Assembly: GCF_003987225.1 (NCBI RefSeq)
Contig: NZ_PIPX01000002.1
Span: 310,001 to 374,000, forward strand
Direction of reading: 5' to 3'
DNA: 64,000 bases
DNA from: Pseudidiomarina homiensis
Lineage (GTDB): Bacteria > Pseudomonadota > Gammaproteobacteria > Enterobacterales > Alteromonadaceae
Made by a program: the position numbers and the translations under genes. The notes below the pieces were generated by a model. That model saw nothing but the letters and a program-made list of their open reading frames with translations. It did not search any database and had not been told where the DNA came from. Positions within the stretch are counted from its first letter, which is position 1, and each line of letters opens with the position of its first letter. Positions 38,384 to 48,127 of the stretch are shown piece by piece.

Positions 38384-39273
38384 CTTTTCAGCCAGCCAGG
38401 TTTCCCGCCGTGCTGCTTGGCGAACATCATTTCTTCGATCAACGGTGCTAAAATAAGCTCCATTGCAAATACCATTTTGCCACCGGGAACCACTAACGTG
38501 TTCATGCGTGACATAAATGCGCCGTCGATCATTTGCAGGTAGTAGGGAAAGTTGACGTTGCGCATGCCACGAAAACGAATCACCACAAAACTCTCATCCA
38601 ACGACGGAATATCTTTCGCACTGAAGGGGTTTGAGGTATCAACGGTTGGCACCCGCTGAAAGTTGATATGCGTGCGGGAAAACTGCGGCACAATATGGTG
38701 AATGTAGTCTTCCATACTGCGGACGATGCTTTGCGTGACCGCTTCTCGGCTGTGTCCCCGTTCAGCGGTATCGCGCAACAGCTTCTGAATCCACTCTAAG
38801 TTGACGATCGGTACCATGCCAATCAGCAGGTCCACATACTTGGCAACATCGTGCTCTGCGGTTTTAACCCCGCCGTGCAGCCCCTCGTAAAACAGCAGGT
38901 CGGTGTCAGCTTGCAGGGCTTCCCAAGGGGTAAAAGTCCCTGGCATTTGATGATAAGGGACGGCGTCGTCAAAACTATGGAGATAACGACGTACTTCACC
39001 GTTACCGCACTCACCGTATTCACGGAACAATGCTTCTAAACGATCAAAGTCATTAGCCTCAGGACCAAAATAACTGATATGACGGCCCTGTTCTTGTGCT
39101 TTACGAATGGCAACATCCATTTCTGGGCGCGAATAGCGATGAAAACTATCACCTTCGACACAGGCTGCACTAATGTGCTGTGAGCGGAATATGTGGCGCA
39201 AGGCCTGGCTGGTCGTGGTCGTTCCCGCCCCCGACGAACCGGTTACCGCAATGATTGGATGTTTAACCGACAT
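38380..39273 (-). CDS. prkB: Phosphoribulokinase
   Basis: P-loop kinase of the phosphoribulokinase/uridine kinase fold. The 297-residue protein has the Walker A 'VTGSSGAGTTTTSQAL', 'VEGDSFHRYSRPEMD' and 'EGLHGGVKTAEHDVAKYVDL', all PRK-specific. Many non-autotrophic gammaproteobacteria carry this form (PrkB) near crp or yheU without RuBisCO; its role there is unclear. No RuBisCO gene is in the window. GGAG lies before the ATG. It is a single gene, convergent with rlmJ. Confidence 0.92.
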   Translation of the reverse strand: MSVKHPIIAVTGSSGAGTTTTSQALRHIFRSQHISAACVEGDSFHRYSRPEMDVAIRKAQEQGRHISYFGPEANDFDRLEALFREYGECGNGEVRRYLHSFDDAVPYHQMPGTFTPWEALQADTDLLFYEGLHGGVKTAEHDVAKYVDLLIGMVPIVNLEWIQKLLRDTAERGHSREAVTQSIVRSMEDYIHHIVPQFSRTHINFQRVPTVDTSNPFSAKDIPSLDESFVVIRFRGMRNVNFPYYLQMIDGAFMSRMNTLVVPGGKMVFAMELILAPLIEEMMFAKQHGGKPGWLKS

Positions 39274-39362
39274 AGTGACTCCGTAAAAGTAGAATGATTG
39301 TTATACGGGGTCAGAAGACTGGGGTCAAGTAAGCGCCGAGAATGTACGCTAACCGTTACAGC

Positions 39363-39599
39363 TTAGTAGTGCGGCGGGACTTCGTCGGCTGGATCGTTGG
39401 CCTGTTGGTCGTCACTGCGCTCTTGCAGTTGTTGCAAGCGTTGCCCTAACAACTTCATTTTATGTTCGAGACGATGGAGCTGGTCCGATTGCTGAATGAC
39501 AAGTTGGTTAAGTGTTTCAATGGTGTCGTCTTGAAACGCCATGCGACTCTCGAGATCAGCCAGTTGTGTGAGGATTGTGTCAGAGTGTTGCTCAGGCAT
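39363..39599 (-). CDS. slyX: SlyX-family protein
   Basis: A 78-residue coiled-coil protein of the SlyX family, function unknown. 'LADLESRMAFQDDTIETLNQLVIQQ' and the following Leu-heptads form one continuous helix, and the C-terminus 'EVPPHY' is the conserved SlyX end. The ATG at 39599 (MPEQ) is preferred to a longer start 63 bp upstream because it has a purine-rich GGGG site and matches family length. It is divergent from fkpA, the same neighbour as in E. coli. Confidence 0.92.
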   Translation of the reverse strand: MPEQHSDTILTQLADLESRMAFQDDTIETLNQLVIQQSDQLHRLEHKMKLLGQRLQQLQERSDDQQANDPADEVPPHY

Positions 39600-39687
39600 A
39601 GGCAAAGGCCCCTGTTTATGTGTAGTATAGGAATGCAACGCATTAGACCTTGTTAACAGCAAGAATTCAATCTTGGAGTAGAAAGGA

Positions 39688-40476
39688 ATGAGTTATTTAA
39701 AGAAAACCTTTGCGGTTAGTCTTGTTGCCCTTGCCATCACAGGGTGTACGCAAGAAAAGCAAGAAGCTTATCCGGTCAGCGAGAAAGCTCCGACCGAAGA
39801 GCAAGCGAAGATGGCTTATGCATTGGGCGCTTCAGTGGGCACCTTTGTCGGTAACAACCTTGATGAACAAGACAAAATGGACATGGTGCTTGACCGTAAC
39901 TTGGTGATCGCTGGGTTTGTTGACTCACTTAAGGACACGTCAAAGCTGACCGAAGAAGAAACCGAGCAATTGTTGACTGCGATGCAGCAGCAGTATACCG
40001 AAACCAAGACCGCTACCTTAGGAGCTGAATCCAAGGCCGAAGGTGACGCTTATCGCGCCGAGAATGCCCAGAAAGAGGGCGTAATGGTGACTGAGTCTGG
40101 GTTACAGTATGAAATCCTTGCAGAAGGTGAAGAAGGTGGCAAGCAGCCAGTTGCTGAGGATATCGTCGAAGTTCATTACGAGGGCACCTTAGTCGACGGT
40201 ACTGTTTTCGACAGCTCAATTGAGCGTGGCGAGCCAGCAGTATTCCCACTGAATCGCGTTATTCCTGGTTGGACTGAAGGCGTTCAGTTGATGAGCGTGG
40301 GTGATAAGTTCCGCTTCGTTATTCCACCAGAACTTGCGTATGGTGATCGCGAAGTAGGTGGTGGTACTATCCCGCCGAAATCCACCCTAATCTTTGAAGT
40401 TGAGCTGATCGACGTTAAAGATAAACCTGAGCAACCAAAAGCTGACGTTGAAGTTGAAGCTGAAGGCGGCGAGTAA
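39688..40476 (+). CDS. fkpA: FKBP-type peptidyl-prolyl isomerase, lipoprotein
   Basis: Periplasmic chaperone and prolyl isomerase. The 262-residue protein has a signal with lipobox (LAITGC, Cys20), so unlike soluble E. coli FkpA it is probably lipid-anchored. Residues about 35-125 form the helical dimerisation domain ('[17 protein letters not shown]'). The FKBP domain (about 150-245) has '[18 protein letters not shown]', '[17 protein letters not shown]' and '[12 protein letters not shown]'. An acidic tail ([12 protein letters not shown]) follows. A bidirectional terminator lies just downstream. Confidence 0.93.
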   Translation: MSYLKKTFAVSLVALAITGCTQEKQEAYPVSEKAPTEEQAKMAYALGASVGTFVGNNLDEQDKMDMVLDRNLVIAGFVDSLKDTSKLTEEETEQLLTAMQQQYTETKTATLGAESKAEGDAYRAENAQKEGVMVTESGLQYEILAEGEEGGKQPVAEDIVEVHYEGTLVDGTVFDSSIERGEPAVFPLNRVIPGWTEGVQLMSVGDKFRFVIPPELAYGDREVGGGTIPPKSTLIFEVELIDVKDKPEQPKADVEVEAEGGE

Positions 40477-40496
40477 GTCGCTCGCAATGCTTAACT

Positions 40497-40526
40497 AAAA
40501 ACGCCGCTCTTGGGAGCGGCGTTTTT
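40497..40526. terminator. Bidirectional intrinsic terminator between fkpA and rsd
   Basis: AAAA-ACGCCGCTC, loop TTGG, GAGCGGCGT-TTTT: a nine-pair GC-rich stem extended by A/T runs, giving a U-tract on both strands. It serves the two convergent genes. Confidence 0.92.
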
Positions 40527-40528
40527 GT

Positions 40529-40999
40529 TTAGAGTAAGCGGTACTGCTCCAGCGCATGAAGTAGTCGGTCTTCAAATTCCATACGCAATTCTAATGCCTC
40601 GCCAAGCGAAGAGAGTTCACGGTCAAACCCATTAAGATGATTGTCATCATCCAAATCGCCATAGTGATCGTTAAAGTCTAAGGCGATTTCAGTGGTATCG
40701 CTGATGAGCGGGAAAACTTCGTCGGCAAGTTCTTGGGTAACTTGAGGAGCATCTTGACAGTTTGAAATGATTTGTTCGTACACTTCAAAGTGGCCAGCCG
40801 ACACATAATCCATGAGTAAACCGCAGAAACTGCGAATATCCGGTAAGGCTGGAAGCGCTTGATTGTCACGTTCATAAGGCGGTAACCCAGCGAGTTTAAA
40901 ATACTCGATTAACAAGGCTTGGCGTTCATGTAGCCATGTATCCACCGCTTTGTGGGCTCCCCCCCAGCGTTGTTTGGCTTCTTGTTGGCGCTTCAGCAT
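40529..40999 (-). CDS. rsd: Anti-sigma-70 factor Rsd/AlgQ family
   Basis: Regulator of sigma D, which binds free housekeeping sigma-70 in stationary phase and favours alternative sigma factors. The 156-residue all-helical protein shows 'RWGGAHKAVDTWLHERQALLIEYFKLAG', the Rsd signature with conserved W, H and D residues, then 'FCGLLMDYVSAGHFEVYEQI' and 'ALDFNDHYG'. AGGAG precedes the ATG. It is divergent from nudC; the rsd-nudC-hemE neighbourhood is the same as in E. coli, which supports orthology. Confidence 0.94.
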   Translation of the reverse strand: MLKRQQEAKQRWGGAHKAVDTWLHERQALLIEYFKLAGLPPYERDNQALPALPDIRSFCGLLMDYVSAGHFEVYEQIISNCQDAPQVTQELADEVFPLISDTTEIALDFNDHYGDLDDDNHLNGFDRELSSLGEALELRMEFEDRLLHALEQYRLL

Positions 41000-41079
41000 G
41001 GCTTACTCCTAGTGTTATGCTTACCGTCAATCTACCGATGATGTTAAGCTTACGTCAATAGTTTTTACTTTACCGATAA

Positions 41080-41910
41080 ATGGCTGTTATGACAAAACCT
41101 TATCAACGCCCCTCAGCAGACGAACCCGCTTGGTGGTTCATTTGCTCCGCAGGTGAACTAACGCTCGATAATGATGACCTACCGCCCCATGGCCGTCTGC
41201 AAGATTTACCTATGCCCGAGCTTGATGATTATCAAGTGGTTTGGTTGGGCGAGTTAAGGGAACGCAGTTGTTATCTGGTGGTAGCGGACTTAAATGATGA
41301 TGCGTTTAGTGCGCTGGGCGAATTTAAATCGCTGCGGCCACTCGTGGCAGCTCAGGATGAAGCGCTATTTATGATGGCGTCGCGGGCCAAACAAGTGACC
41401 GAATTTTTAACTACGCATCGCTACTGTGGTCGGTGTGGTACGCGAATGCAGGCGGTAGACTGGGAATTAGCTATGCAGTGTCACGCCTGTCAGCATCGCT
41501 GTTACCCGCGCATTTCACCGTGCATTATCGTGGCTATTCGCAAAGGCGATAAGATTTTGCTCGCACGCGGTGAGCGGCACCGTCCCGGTTTGTATTCGGT
41601 GCTCGCAGGCTTTGTTGAGGCTGGTGAAAGTCTTGAGCAAACGTTGGCCCGTGAAGTCATGGAAGAAGCCGGCATCGAAGTGAAGAATCTGCAGTACGTT
41701 TGCAGTCAGCCATGGCCGTTTCCGAATTCGTTGATGATGGGCTTTACTGCTGAATGGGCGGCTGGGGACTTACATTTTGACCCATTTGAGTTAGAAGACG
41801 GTGATTGGTACAGCTTTGACGCACTGCCTGACATCCCACTCCCCGGCACCATTGCCCATAATTTGATCCAGGCCGTAAAAGCGCAAATAGATCGAGAATC
41901 CTCTGCTTGA
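41080..41910 (+). CDS. nudC: NAD(+) diphosphatase / NAD-decapping Nudix hydrolase
   Basis: Hydrolyses NAD(H) to NMN(H) and AMP and can remove NAD caps from RNA. The 276-residue protein has an N-terminal domain, a zinc ribbon with four Cys ('YCGRCGTRMQ' and 'CHACQHRCYPR'), and the Nudix box in 'GFVEAGESLEQTLAREVMEEAGIEV'. 'SQPWPFPNSLMMGF' is the NudC-specific SQPWPFPxS motif. A second ATG three codons on (41089) is equally likely as start; neither has a clear ribosome site. It is followed by hemE 60 bp on. Confidence 0.94.
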   Translation: MAVMTKPYQRPSADEPAWWFICSAGELTLDNDDLPPHGRLQDLPMPELDDYQVVWLGELRERSCYLVVADLNDDAFSALGEFKSLRPLVAAQDEALFMMASRAKQVTEFLTTHRYCGRCGTRMQAVDWELAMQCHACQHRCYPRISPCIIVAIRKGDKILLARGERHRPGLYSVLAGFVEAGESLEQTLAREVMEEAGIEVKNLQYVCSQPWPFPNSLMMGFTAEWAAGDLHFDPFELEDGDWYSFDALPDIPLPGTIAHNLIQAVKAQIDRESSA

Positions 41911-41970
41911 GGCTGGTAGAATACGGCCTTTCATTTTTAAGTCGCCCAGCTAGATAGGTAATCAAACGTC

Positions 41971-43035
41971 ATGAGCACTTTGCAAAACGATCTGTATTTA
42001 CGCGCGCTGTTGCGTGAACCCACTGAACGCACTCCTATTTGGATGATGCGTCAAGCGGGACGTTATTTGCCGGAGTATCGCGAAGTGCGTAAACAAGCCG
42101 GTGACTTTATGGCGCTGTGTAAGAATGCTGAGCTTGCTTGTGAAGTGACGTTGCAACCCCTGCGGCGCTTTCCGCTTGATGCTGCAATTCTGTTTTCAGA
42201 TATTTTGACGATCCCTGATGCAATGGGTTTGGGTTTGTATTTTGAAGCTGGCGAGGGGCCGAAGTTTGAACGCCCTGTGCGCGATCTTGCTGCCATCAGT
42301 AAGTTGGGTGTTCCTGACCCGGAACAAGAACTTGGCTATGTGATGAATGCGGTGCGTACGATTCGTCGTGAGCTAAACGGCAAGGTGCCGTTAATTGGCT
42401 TTTCTGGCAGTCCGTGGACGTTAGCAACTTACATGGTTGAGGGTGGTAGTACCAAGAACTTCAGCCAGGTGAAAAAGCTAATGTTTGCTGAGCCGCAAGC
42501 GATGCACATGCTACTAGACAAGCTTGCTCAGTCGGTAACTAGTTACCTTAATGCTCAGATAGCCGCTGGCGCGCAGGCAGTGATGATTTTCGACACCTGG
42601 GGTGGCGTTCTTAGCCCACGGGACTACCGTGAGTTTTCGCTGCGTTACATGCAGCAAATCGTGCAGGGTTTGACCCGTGAAGCTGATGGTCGTCGGGTGC
42701 CGGTAACACTGTTTACTAAAAATGGCGGCGCCTGGTTACCGGAAATGGCAGCGACAGGAGCTGACGCACTGGGTGTCGACTGGACCACGGATATGGGAAC
42801 CGCCCGAGCCTTGGTGCAAGACAAAGTGGCTTTGCAAGGCAATATGGACCCAAGCATGTTATACGCCTCACCAGCGCGTATTGAAGAAGAAGTGGCAACT
42901 ATTCTAGCTAGCTACGGCCATGGCACTGGGCATGTTTTTAACCTTGGTCATGGAATCCATCCTGAAGTTGACCCTGAGCACGCCGGGGCATTTATTGAAG
43001 CGGTACATAAGCTTAGCCCTGCTTATCATCGTTGA
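41971..43035 (+). CDS. hemE: Uroporphyrinogen decarboxylase
   Basis: Converts uroporphyrinogen III to coproporphyrinogen III in haem synthesis. The 354-residue TIM-barrel enzyme carries '[16 protein letters not shown]' (substrate-binding Arg), the catalytic Asp region '[16 protein letters not shown]' and '[17 protein letters not shown]'. '[15 protein letters not shown]' near the C-terminus is also conserved. It follows nudC as in E. coli. A hairpin (TCGGCGGTA/TACCGCCGA, 43057-43082) lies 22 bp after the stop, without a T-tract. Confidence 0.96.
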   Translation: MSTLQNDLYLRALLREPTERTPIWMMRQAGRYLPEYREVRKQAGDFMALCKNAELACEVTLQPLRRFPLDAAILFSDILTIPDAMGLGLYFEAGEGPKFERPVRDLAAISKLGVPDPEQELGYVMNAVRTIRRELNGKVPLIGFSGSPWTLATYMVEGGSTKNFSQVKKLMFAEPQAMHMLLDKLAQSVTSYLNAQIAAGAQAVMIFDTWGGVLSPRDYREFSLRYMQQIVQGLTREADGRRVPVTLFTKNGGAWLPEMAATGADALGVDWTTDMGTARALVQDKVALQGNMDPSMLYASPARIEEEVATILASYGHGTGHVFNLGHGIHPEVDPEHAGAFIEAVHKLSPAYHR

Positions 43036-43133
43036 TTTGCGATAGACCTCTAAGATTCGGCGGTAAGCGGGGCTACCGCCGATGATCCTCACGTTACAAT
43101 AACGCCATACTTTAACAAGCGCGTTGTTTGCTA

Positions 43134-43196
43134 TTTGCTGTTCGCTATTTGTTTTAAACCAACAGCAAACATCGAACAGCAAAGAGCGCTCTTTGC
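43134..43196. promoter_or_regulatory. Cluster of inverted repeats before the RND efflux operon
   Basis: An 18-bp perfect palindrome GCAAAGAGCGCTCTTTGC (43179-43196) ends 33 bp before the adaptor gene. It overlaps the right arm of an 11-bp inverted repeat TTTGCTGTTCG...CGAACAGCAAA (43134-43144, 43173-43183). A further AACAGCAAA copy lies between the arms. The position suits an operator for a TetR- or MarR-type repressor encoded elsewhere, or an RNA hairpin in the leader. Confidence 0.5.
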
Positions 43197-43229
43197 GTAA
43201 AGCACTCGCACCTCAAGGAGTAACTGGCG

Positions 43230-44279
43230 GTGGCAAAATTCTTTAATCCAATCACATTGGTGGTTCTGTTATTAGTCGTTGCGGCAGGCTATTTTAGCTT
43301 CTTTCATGAGCCTGTTATCGAGGAACAAAGGCAACAACAGGCCGTTCCGGTAAAAGTTACCGAAGCCAAGGTTCAGCCTTTTCGCGACATTATTGAAGCG
43401 CTAGGCACAGCACAGGCAAATGAGTCGGTGGTGATTACGGCGCAGACCCAAGAAAAAGTCACGGCAGTCCACTTTAGCGATGGGCAAACGGTTGAAGCTG
43501 GTGATTTATTGGTTGAGCTCGACGCTCGTGAAGAACTTGCTCGCGTTCAAGAGCTCAAGTTTCGTCTTGCCGAAGCCAATCGACAGTATCAACGGTTACA
43601 AGACCTGCGTAAGCAAAATGCCGCCTCAGCGCAACAAGTGGAAACGCAAGATGTGGTGGTTAAAGAAATTGTTGCGGAGCTGGAAGTTGCTGAAACACAA
43701 CTAGCACAGAAGTATATCACGGCCCCCTTTGACGGCCGTCTAGGTATTCGCCAGATCAGTGTCGGCTCGCTGGTAAGTCCCGGAGAGCAAATAACGACTC
43801 TAGACGATATCACGCCAATTAAACTCGACTTTAGTGTGCCGGAATTGTTTTTTGCCAGCTTAGCGGTGGGGCAACAAGTTACGGCGCGCAGTGGTGCTTA
43901 TCCAGAACGTGACTTTACCGGCATCATTCGTAGTATTGATTCACGTGTTGACCCGCTAACACGCTCTATTATGGTTCGCGCCGAAGTCCCTAATGAAGAA
44001 GGCCTATTGCGTCCAGGGATGTTGCTGCGGGTGCAGTTGTTGCGCAGTGTCGACGACGTATTGCAACTGCCAGAACGTGCGGTGGTGCCTCTAGATACTC
44101 GCCACTTTGTTTATGTTGTCGATGAAAACAATATTGCAAATGAGCGTCAAATCACCATCGGTCGTCGTAAACCAGGCGTCGTCGAGGTGACTTCGGGAAT
44201 TGAGCCGGGTGAGCGTGTGGTTGCTGATGGTTTGGTCCGCATGCGTGATGGCATCGCCGTTACCATCAAGGAGGACTAA
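43230..44279 (+). CDS. RND efflux periplasmic adaptor (membrane fusion protein)
   Basis: A 349-residue adaptor that links an RND pump to an outer-membrane channel. The N-terminus is a single membrane helix (residues about 8-25). The biotinyl-lipoyl half motifs are 'VTAVHFSDGQTVEAGDLLVELD' and 'YITAPFDGRLGIRQISVGSLV', separated by a coiled-coil hairpin (about residues 85-150, short by family standards). Beta-barrel and membrane-proximal domains follow. The start is GTG with AAGGAG. Two bp separate it from the pump gene. No outer-membrane factor gene is in the operon, so a TolC-like protein must be supplied from elsewhere. Confidence 0.92.
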   Translation: MAKFFNPITLVVLLLVVAAGYFSFFHEPVIEEQRQQQAVPVKVTEAKVQPFRDIIEALGTAQANESVVITAQTQEKVTAVHFSDGQTVEAGDLLVELDAREELARVQELKFRLAEANRQYQRLQDLRKQNAASAQQVETQDVVVKEIVAELEVAETQLAQKYITAPFDGRLGIRQISVGSLVSPGEQITTLDDITPIKLDFSVPELFFASLAVGQQVTARSGAYPERDFTGIIRSIDSRVDPLTRSIMVRAEVPNEEGLLRPGMLLRVQLLRSVDDVLQLPERAVVPLDTRHFVYVVDENNIANERQITIGRRKPGVVEVTSGIEPGERVVADGLVRMRDGIAVTIKED

Positions 44280-44281
44280 CA

Positions 44282-47200
44282 ATGTTGCTCTCTGATGTGT
44301 CGGTCAAACGCCCGGTCTTTGCAACGGTCGTTAATATTCTCTTGATTGTCTTTGGTATCGTGTGTTTTACCATGCTGCCATTGCGTGAGTACCCGGATAT
44401 CGACCCGCCAGTCGTATCGATCGATACCAGCTACCCAGGCGCCTCGGCAGAGATTGTCGAAACTCAAATTACGCAACTTATTGAAGACCGTATTAGCGGT
44501 ATCGAAGGCATCAAAAATATTAGTTCGAGTAGCCGTAATGGCCGCTCGCGTATCACCATCGAATTTACCCTAAGCCGTGATGTTGATGCTGCTGCCAATG
44601 ATGTTCGAGATCGCGTATCCAGAGTTGCAGATAATTTACCTGAACAAGTTGATCCGCCAGAAGTTTCGAAAGCAAATTCGGATGAATCCACGGTGGTTTG
44701 GTACAACCTCCGTAGTGAAAACTTAAGTATTTTGGAGCTTACGGATTATGCTGACCGCTATATCGTTGAACGGCTCTCGGTCGTTGATGGTGTCGCCCGC
44801 GTCAACTTGGGCGGCGAGCGGCGCTATGCGATGCGAGTATGGCTTGACCGTGAAGCCATGGCCGCACGGGGAATTACCGTAAGCGATATTGAAAGTCGAC
44901 TCCGTTCCGAGAACGTTGAGTTGCCAGCCGGCGAAGTCGAGTCACTCGATCGTGAATTCACCGTGCGGGTCGCGCGAACGTACCTCACCCCAGAGCAATT
45001 TAACCTGTTAACGATTGCTCGTGGCGATAACGGTCAACTGGTGCGTTTAGGCGAAGTTGCACGTATTGAAATGGGCTCTGAGGACGACAAAACCGAGTTC
45101 CGCGGCAATGGTATTAATATGATCGGTATTGGCGTGATCAAACAATCGAAAGCGAATACGCTTGAGGTTGTTGAAAACGTACGCCGTGAAATCGAGACGA
45201 TTGCACGAACCTTGCCAGAGTCGATGATCATGGTGCCAAGCTATGATTCGTCGATTTTCATTAAAGGTTCGATTGACGAGGTGTATAACACCTTGGGTAT
45301 TGCGATGGCCTTGGTGGTCGTTGTGATTTATTTATTCCTCGGGAATGTTCGAGCAACCCTGATTCCGGCGTTGACGGTACCAGTGGCAATCATCGCGTCC
45401 TATATTGCACTTTTTGCCATGGGTTTTTCGGTGAATTTGTTGACCCTCCTTGCACTTGTGCTCGCGATTGGTTTGGTGGTCGACGATTCTATCGTTGTCT
45501 TGGAAAATATTTATCGCCGTGTGGAATCTGGTGAGCCGCCATTGTTAGCTGCGTATCGAGGGGCCCGAGAAGTCGGCTTCGCGGTGGTGGCGACAACGTT
45601 GGTGTTGATTTCGGTATTCGTACCCTTAGCTTTCTTAGATGGCAATATTGGTCAGTTATTCACGGAGTTCGCCTTAGCCATCGCGGCAGCAGTCCTCTGC
45701 TCTAGTATTGCCGCATTAACTTTGTCGCCGATGCTTAGCTCGAAGATTCTACGTCGTCGTGAACGCACTAGCCGTTTTGGCAAGGCGGTTGATGGCTTCT
45801 TCAATTGGGTCGAAGCTGGCTATGCGCGCGTGTTGCAACGTACCTTAGCGTATCCATGGCTGGCGATAGTGCTGGTGGTGTTCGCTAGTATTGTTTCCTA
45901 CAACTTGCTGAAATTGGTACCGCAGGAATTTGTACCACCAGAAGATCGCGGGACATTCTTTGTCATGGTACGCAGCGCGGAAGGCGCGAGTTTCGAGTCT
46001 AATGCCGAGCACATGCGGGAAATTGAAGCACTACTCCTGCCTTATCTCGACGAAGGGAAAATTGACCGTCTCCTTGTTCGTTCGCCTGGCTGGGGCAACT
46101 CGGCTGGTATTGCTATCGTTGGGGCTGTTCCCTTTGCGGATCGTGAGTGGAGCACCTTTGAGTTGATGGACGAGGTAAGTGAAAAACTCAATCAAGTGGC
46201 GGGTGTTCGTGGCTTTGCCTTTATGCGTAGTGGGATCTCCGGCGGTAATGGCCGCCCAGTACAGTTTGTTTTACAAGGTAATACTTATGAAGAACTTGCT
46301 GCGTATCGCGATATCGTCATTGATGAGGCAGCGAAGAATCCGAACTTACTCGAGCTCGATAGTGATTTTAAACAAACGTTGCCGCAATTATTAATCAAGA
46401 TTGACCAAACACGAGCGGCTGACCTCGGTGTTTCGGTGGGCGATATCGGACGTACACTTGAGACCATGCTTGGTGAACGTCGGGTAACGACGTATCTCGA
46501 TCGAGGCGAAGAGTATGACGTTATTCTTGAAGGTGAGCGCAGTGACTATCGCTCACCGTCGGCGATTGATCAGATCTATGTACGGTCGGATGCGACGGGG
46601 CAATTAATCCCGCTGTCGAACCTAGTAACGGTAGAGGAACAAGCGACGGCGGGGGTTCTCAACCGCTACAATCGTATGCGTAGTATTACCATCGAGGCCA
46701 ATCTTGCCGAAGGATACTCGCTCGGCGATGCATTGGCTTACCTGGAAAACATCGTACAGGAGAAGTTGCCTGATGATGTTTCGATTGATTACAAAGGTGA
46801 GTCACAACTCTATCAAGAAAGCGGCAGTTCAGTGATTTTTGTGTTTGTTCTCGCGCTGGTGGTGGCCTATTTGGTTTTGGCAGCGCAGTTCGAGAGCTTT
46901 ATTCACCCATTGGTCATCATGCTAATGGTTCCAGTAGCCATTCTGGGGGCCGCAGTGGGGCTGTACTTTACTGATTTGACGCTCAACATCTACAGTCAAA
47001 TCGGGATTGTTATGCTGATTGGTTTGGCGGCAAAGAACGGTATCTTAATCGTCGAGTTTGCCAACCAATTGCGCGATGCTGGTTATAGTTTTGACGACGC
47101 AGTAGTCCGCGCTTCGCAACAGCGTTTGCGCCCTATTGTGATGACGGCATTTACCACGTTAATGAGTGCGGTACCGTTGATTCTTGGCAGTGGTCCCGGC

Positions 47201-47389
47201 GCGGAAAGCCGCATGGTGATCGGTACGGTGATTTTCTGTGGGGTCGCTTTGTCGGCGTTCTTAACTATCTTTGTGATTCCGGCGCTGTACTCAGTGTTGG
47301 CGCGCAAAACCACATCGCCACTGGCACTTACGCATGAACTTGATGCCTTAGAAAAGCAATACCCACATCACAAAGGTGACGTGAACTAA
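44282..47389 (+). CDS. RND-family multidrug efflux pump, HAE1 type
   Basis: A 1035-residue inner-membrane proton antiporter, standard AcrB/MexF-like length. It starts 'MLLSDVSVKRPVFATVVNILL' and has 12 predicted membrane helices with two large periplasmic loops. The proton-relay Asp pair is in 'GLVVDDSIVVLENIYR' (Asp401, Asp402). 'QIGIVMLIGLAAKNGILIVEFANQLRD' in the second half is the HAE1 signature, so the substrate is likely a hydrophobic or amphiphilic drug rather than a metal. Substrates cannot be told from sequence. Last gene of the two-gene operon, convergent with ugpQ. Confidence 0.94.
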   Translation: MLLSDVSVKRPVFATVVNILLIVFGIVCFTMLPLREYPDIDPPVVSIDTSYPGASAEIVETQITQLIEDRISGIEGIKNISSSSRNGRSRITIEFTLSRDVDAAANDVRDRVSRVADNLPEQVDPPEVSKANSDESTVVWYNLRSENLSILELTDYADRYIVERLSVVDGVARVNLGGERRYAMRVWLDREAMAARGITVSDIESRLRSENVELPAGEVESLDREFTVRVARTYLTPEQFNLLTIARGDNGQLVRLGEVARIEMGSEDDKTEFRGNGINMIGIGVIKQSKANTLEVVENVRREIETIARTLPESMIMVPSYDSSIFIKGSIDEVYNTLGIAMALVVVVIYLFLGNVRATLIPALTVPVAIIASYIALFAMGFSVNLLTLLALVLAIGLVVDDSIVVLENIYRRVESGEPPLLAAYRGAREVGFAVVATTLVLISVFVPLAFLDGNIGQLFTEFALAIAAAVLCSSIAALTLSPMLSSKILRRRERTSRFGKAVDGFFNWVEAGYARVLQRTLAYPWLAIVLVVFASIVSYNLLKLVPQEFVPPEDRGTFFVMVRSAEGASFESNAEHMREIEALLLPYLDEGKIDRLLVRSPGWGNSAGIAIVGAVPFADREWSTFELMDEVSEKLNQVAGVRGFAFMRSGISGGNGRPVQFVLQGNTYEELAAYRDIVIDEAAKNPNLLELDSDFKQTLPQLLIKIDQTRAADLGVSVGDIGRTLETMLGERRVTTYLDRGEEYDVILEGERSDYRSPSAIDQIYVRSDATGQLIPLSNLVTVEEQATAGVLNRYNRMRSITIEANLAEGYSLGDALAYLENIVQEKLPDDVSIDYKGESQLYQESGSSVIFVFVLALVVAYLVLAAQFESFIHPLVIMLMVPVAILGAAVGLYFTDLTLNIYSQIGIVMLIGLAAKNGILIVEFANQLRDAGYSFDDAVVRASQQRLRPIVMTAFTTLMSAVPLILGSGPGAESRMVIGTVIFCGVALSAFLTIFVIPALYSVLARKTTSPLALTHELDALEKQYPHHKGDVN

Positions 47390-47396
47390 CAGTTCA

Positions 47397-48125
47397 TTAG
47401 TCAAGGTGCCAAGTCTCGTGGGCCTGCATAGGCAGGCCCGCGATAACGTTACGCGCAGCAACGGGGTGATTGGTAAAAATACCATCGACCCCCATCGTGT
47501 GTAGATCTTTCATGTCTTCCGGCTCATCAACCGTAAACACAAAAACACGCAGTCCACGATGGTGGGCGTCTTGCACAAATTCAGGATTCACAAAATCTAC
47601 ATCAATATGAACTGACCAAGCGTTAAGTTGGCTAGCGAACGCTGCATAGTCGAGCGGACACGAGGTGGTCAACGCCCCAATGCGCTGTTCTGGATGATCT
47701 TCTTTGAGCTGGCGTAACCAGTGATGATTAAAGCTCGATACGACGATCTGCTCGGAATCAAAGTTACTGTGTTTAACCGCATGGCGTAGATGTCGGGTTA
47801 ACCCGCGGGTGATATCAGCACCTTTGAGCTCAATGTTGACCATGCAGCGGCCAGCAACAAATTCAAGTGCTTCGGTAAGCGTTGGCACCGGCTGTTGCCC
47901 AAAAACTTTTAATTTGCGAACTTGCTCTAGAGTTAAGTCTTGTAGGCGGCCAGGGTGGGCAGTTAGTCGTGCAAGGTAGCGGTCGTGAAAGACAATCCAC
48001 TCATCCTGTAACGGATAAACGTCAAGCTCGATGCCATCGACACCGGCATCAAGGGCACGCCCGAAGGCCGTCAGTGTATTCTCTGGGGCCTCAAAGCTCG
48101 CTCCTCGATGGGCAAGAACCAACAT
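47397..48125 (-). CDS. ugpQ: Glycerophosphodiester phosphodiesterase
   Basis: Hydrolyses glycerophosphodiesters to glycerol 3-phosphate and an alcohol, recycling phospholipid head groups. The 242-residue protein has the GDPD motif 'AHRGASFEAPENTLTAF' (His and Glu), 'GIELDVYPLQDEWIVFHD' (Glu, Asp and His) and 'VNIELKG'. No signal peptide, so it acts in the cytoplasm like UgpQ. It begins 2 bp after the stop of psd, giving an rsgA-psd-ugpQ unit whose last two products both handle phospholipids. Confidence 0.93.
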   Translation of the reverse strand: MLVLAHRGASFEAPENTLTAFGRALDAGVDGIELDVYPLQDEWIVFHDRYLARLTAHPGRLQDLTLEQVRKLKVFGQQPVPTLTEALEFVAGRCMVNIELKGADITRGLTRHLRHAVKHSNFDSEQIVVSSFNHHWLRQLKEDHPEQRIGALTTSCPLDYAAFASQLNAWSVHIDVDFVNPEFVQDAHHRGLRVFVFTVDEPEDMKDLHTMGVDGIFTNHPVAARNVIAGLPMQAHETWHLD

Positions 48126-48127
48126 AA

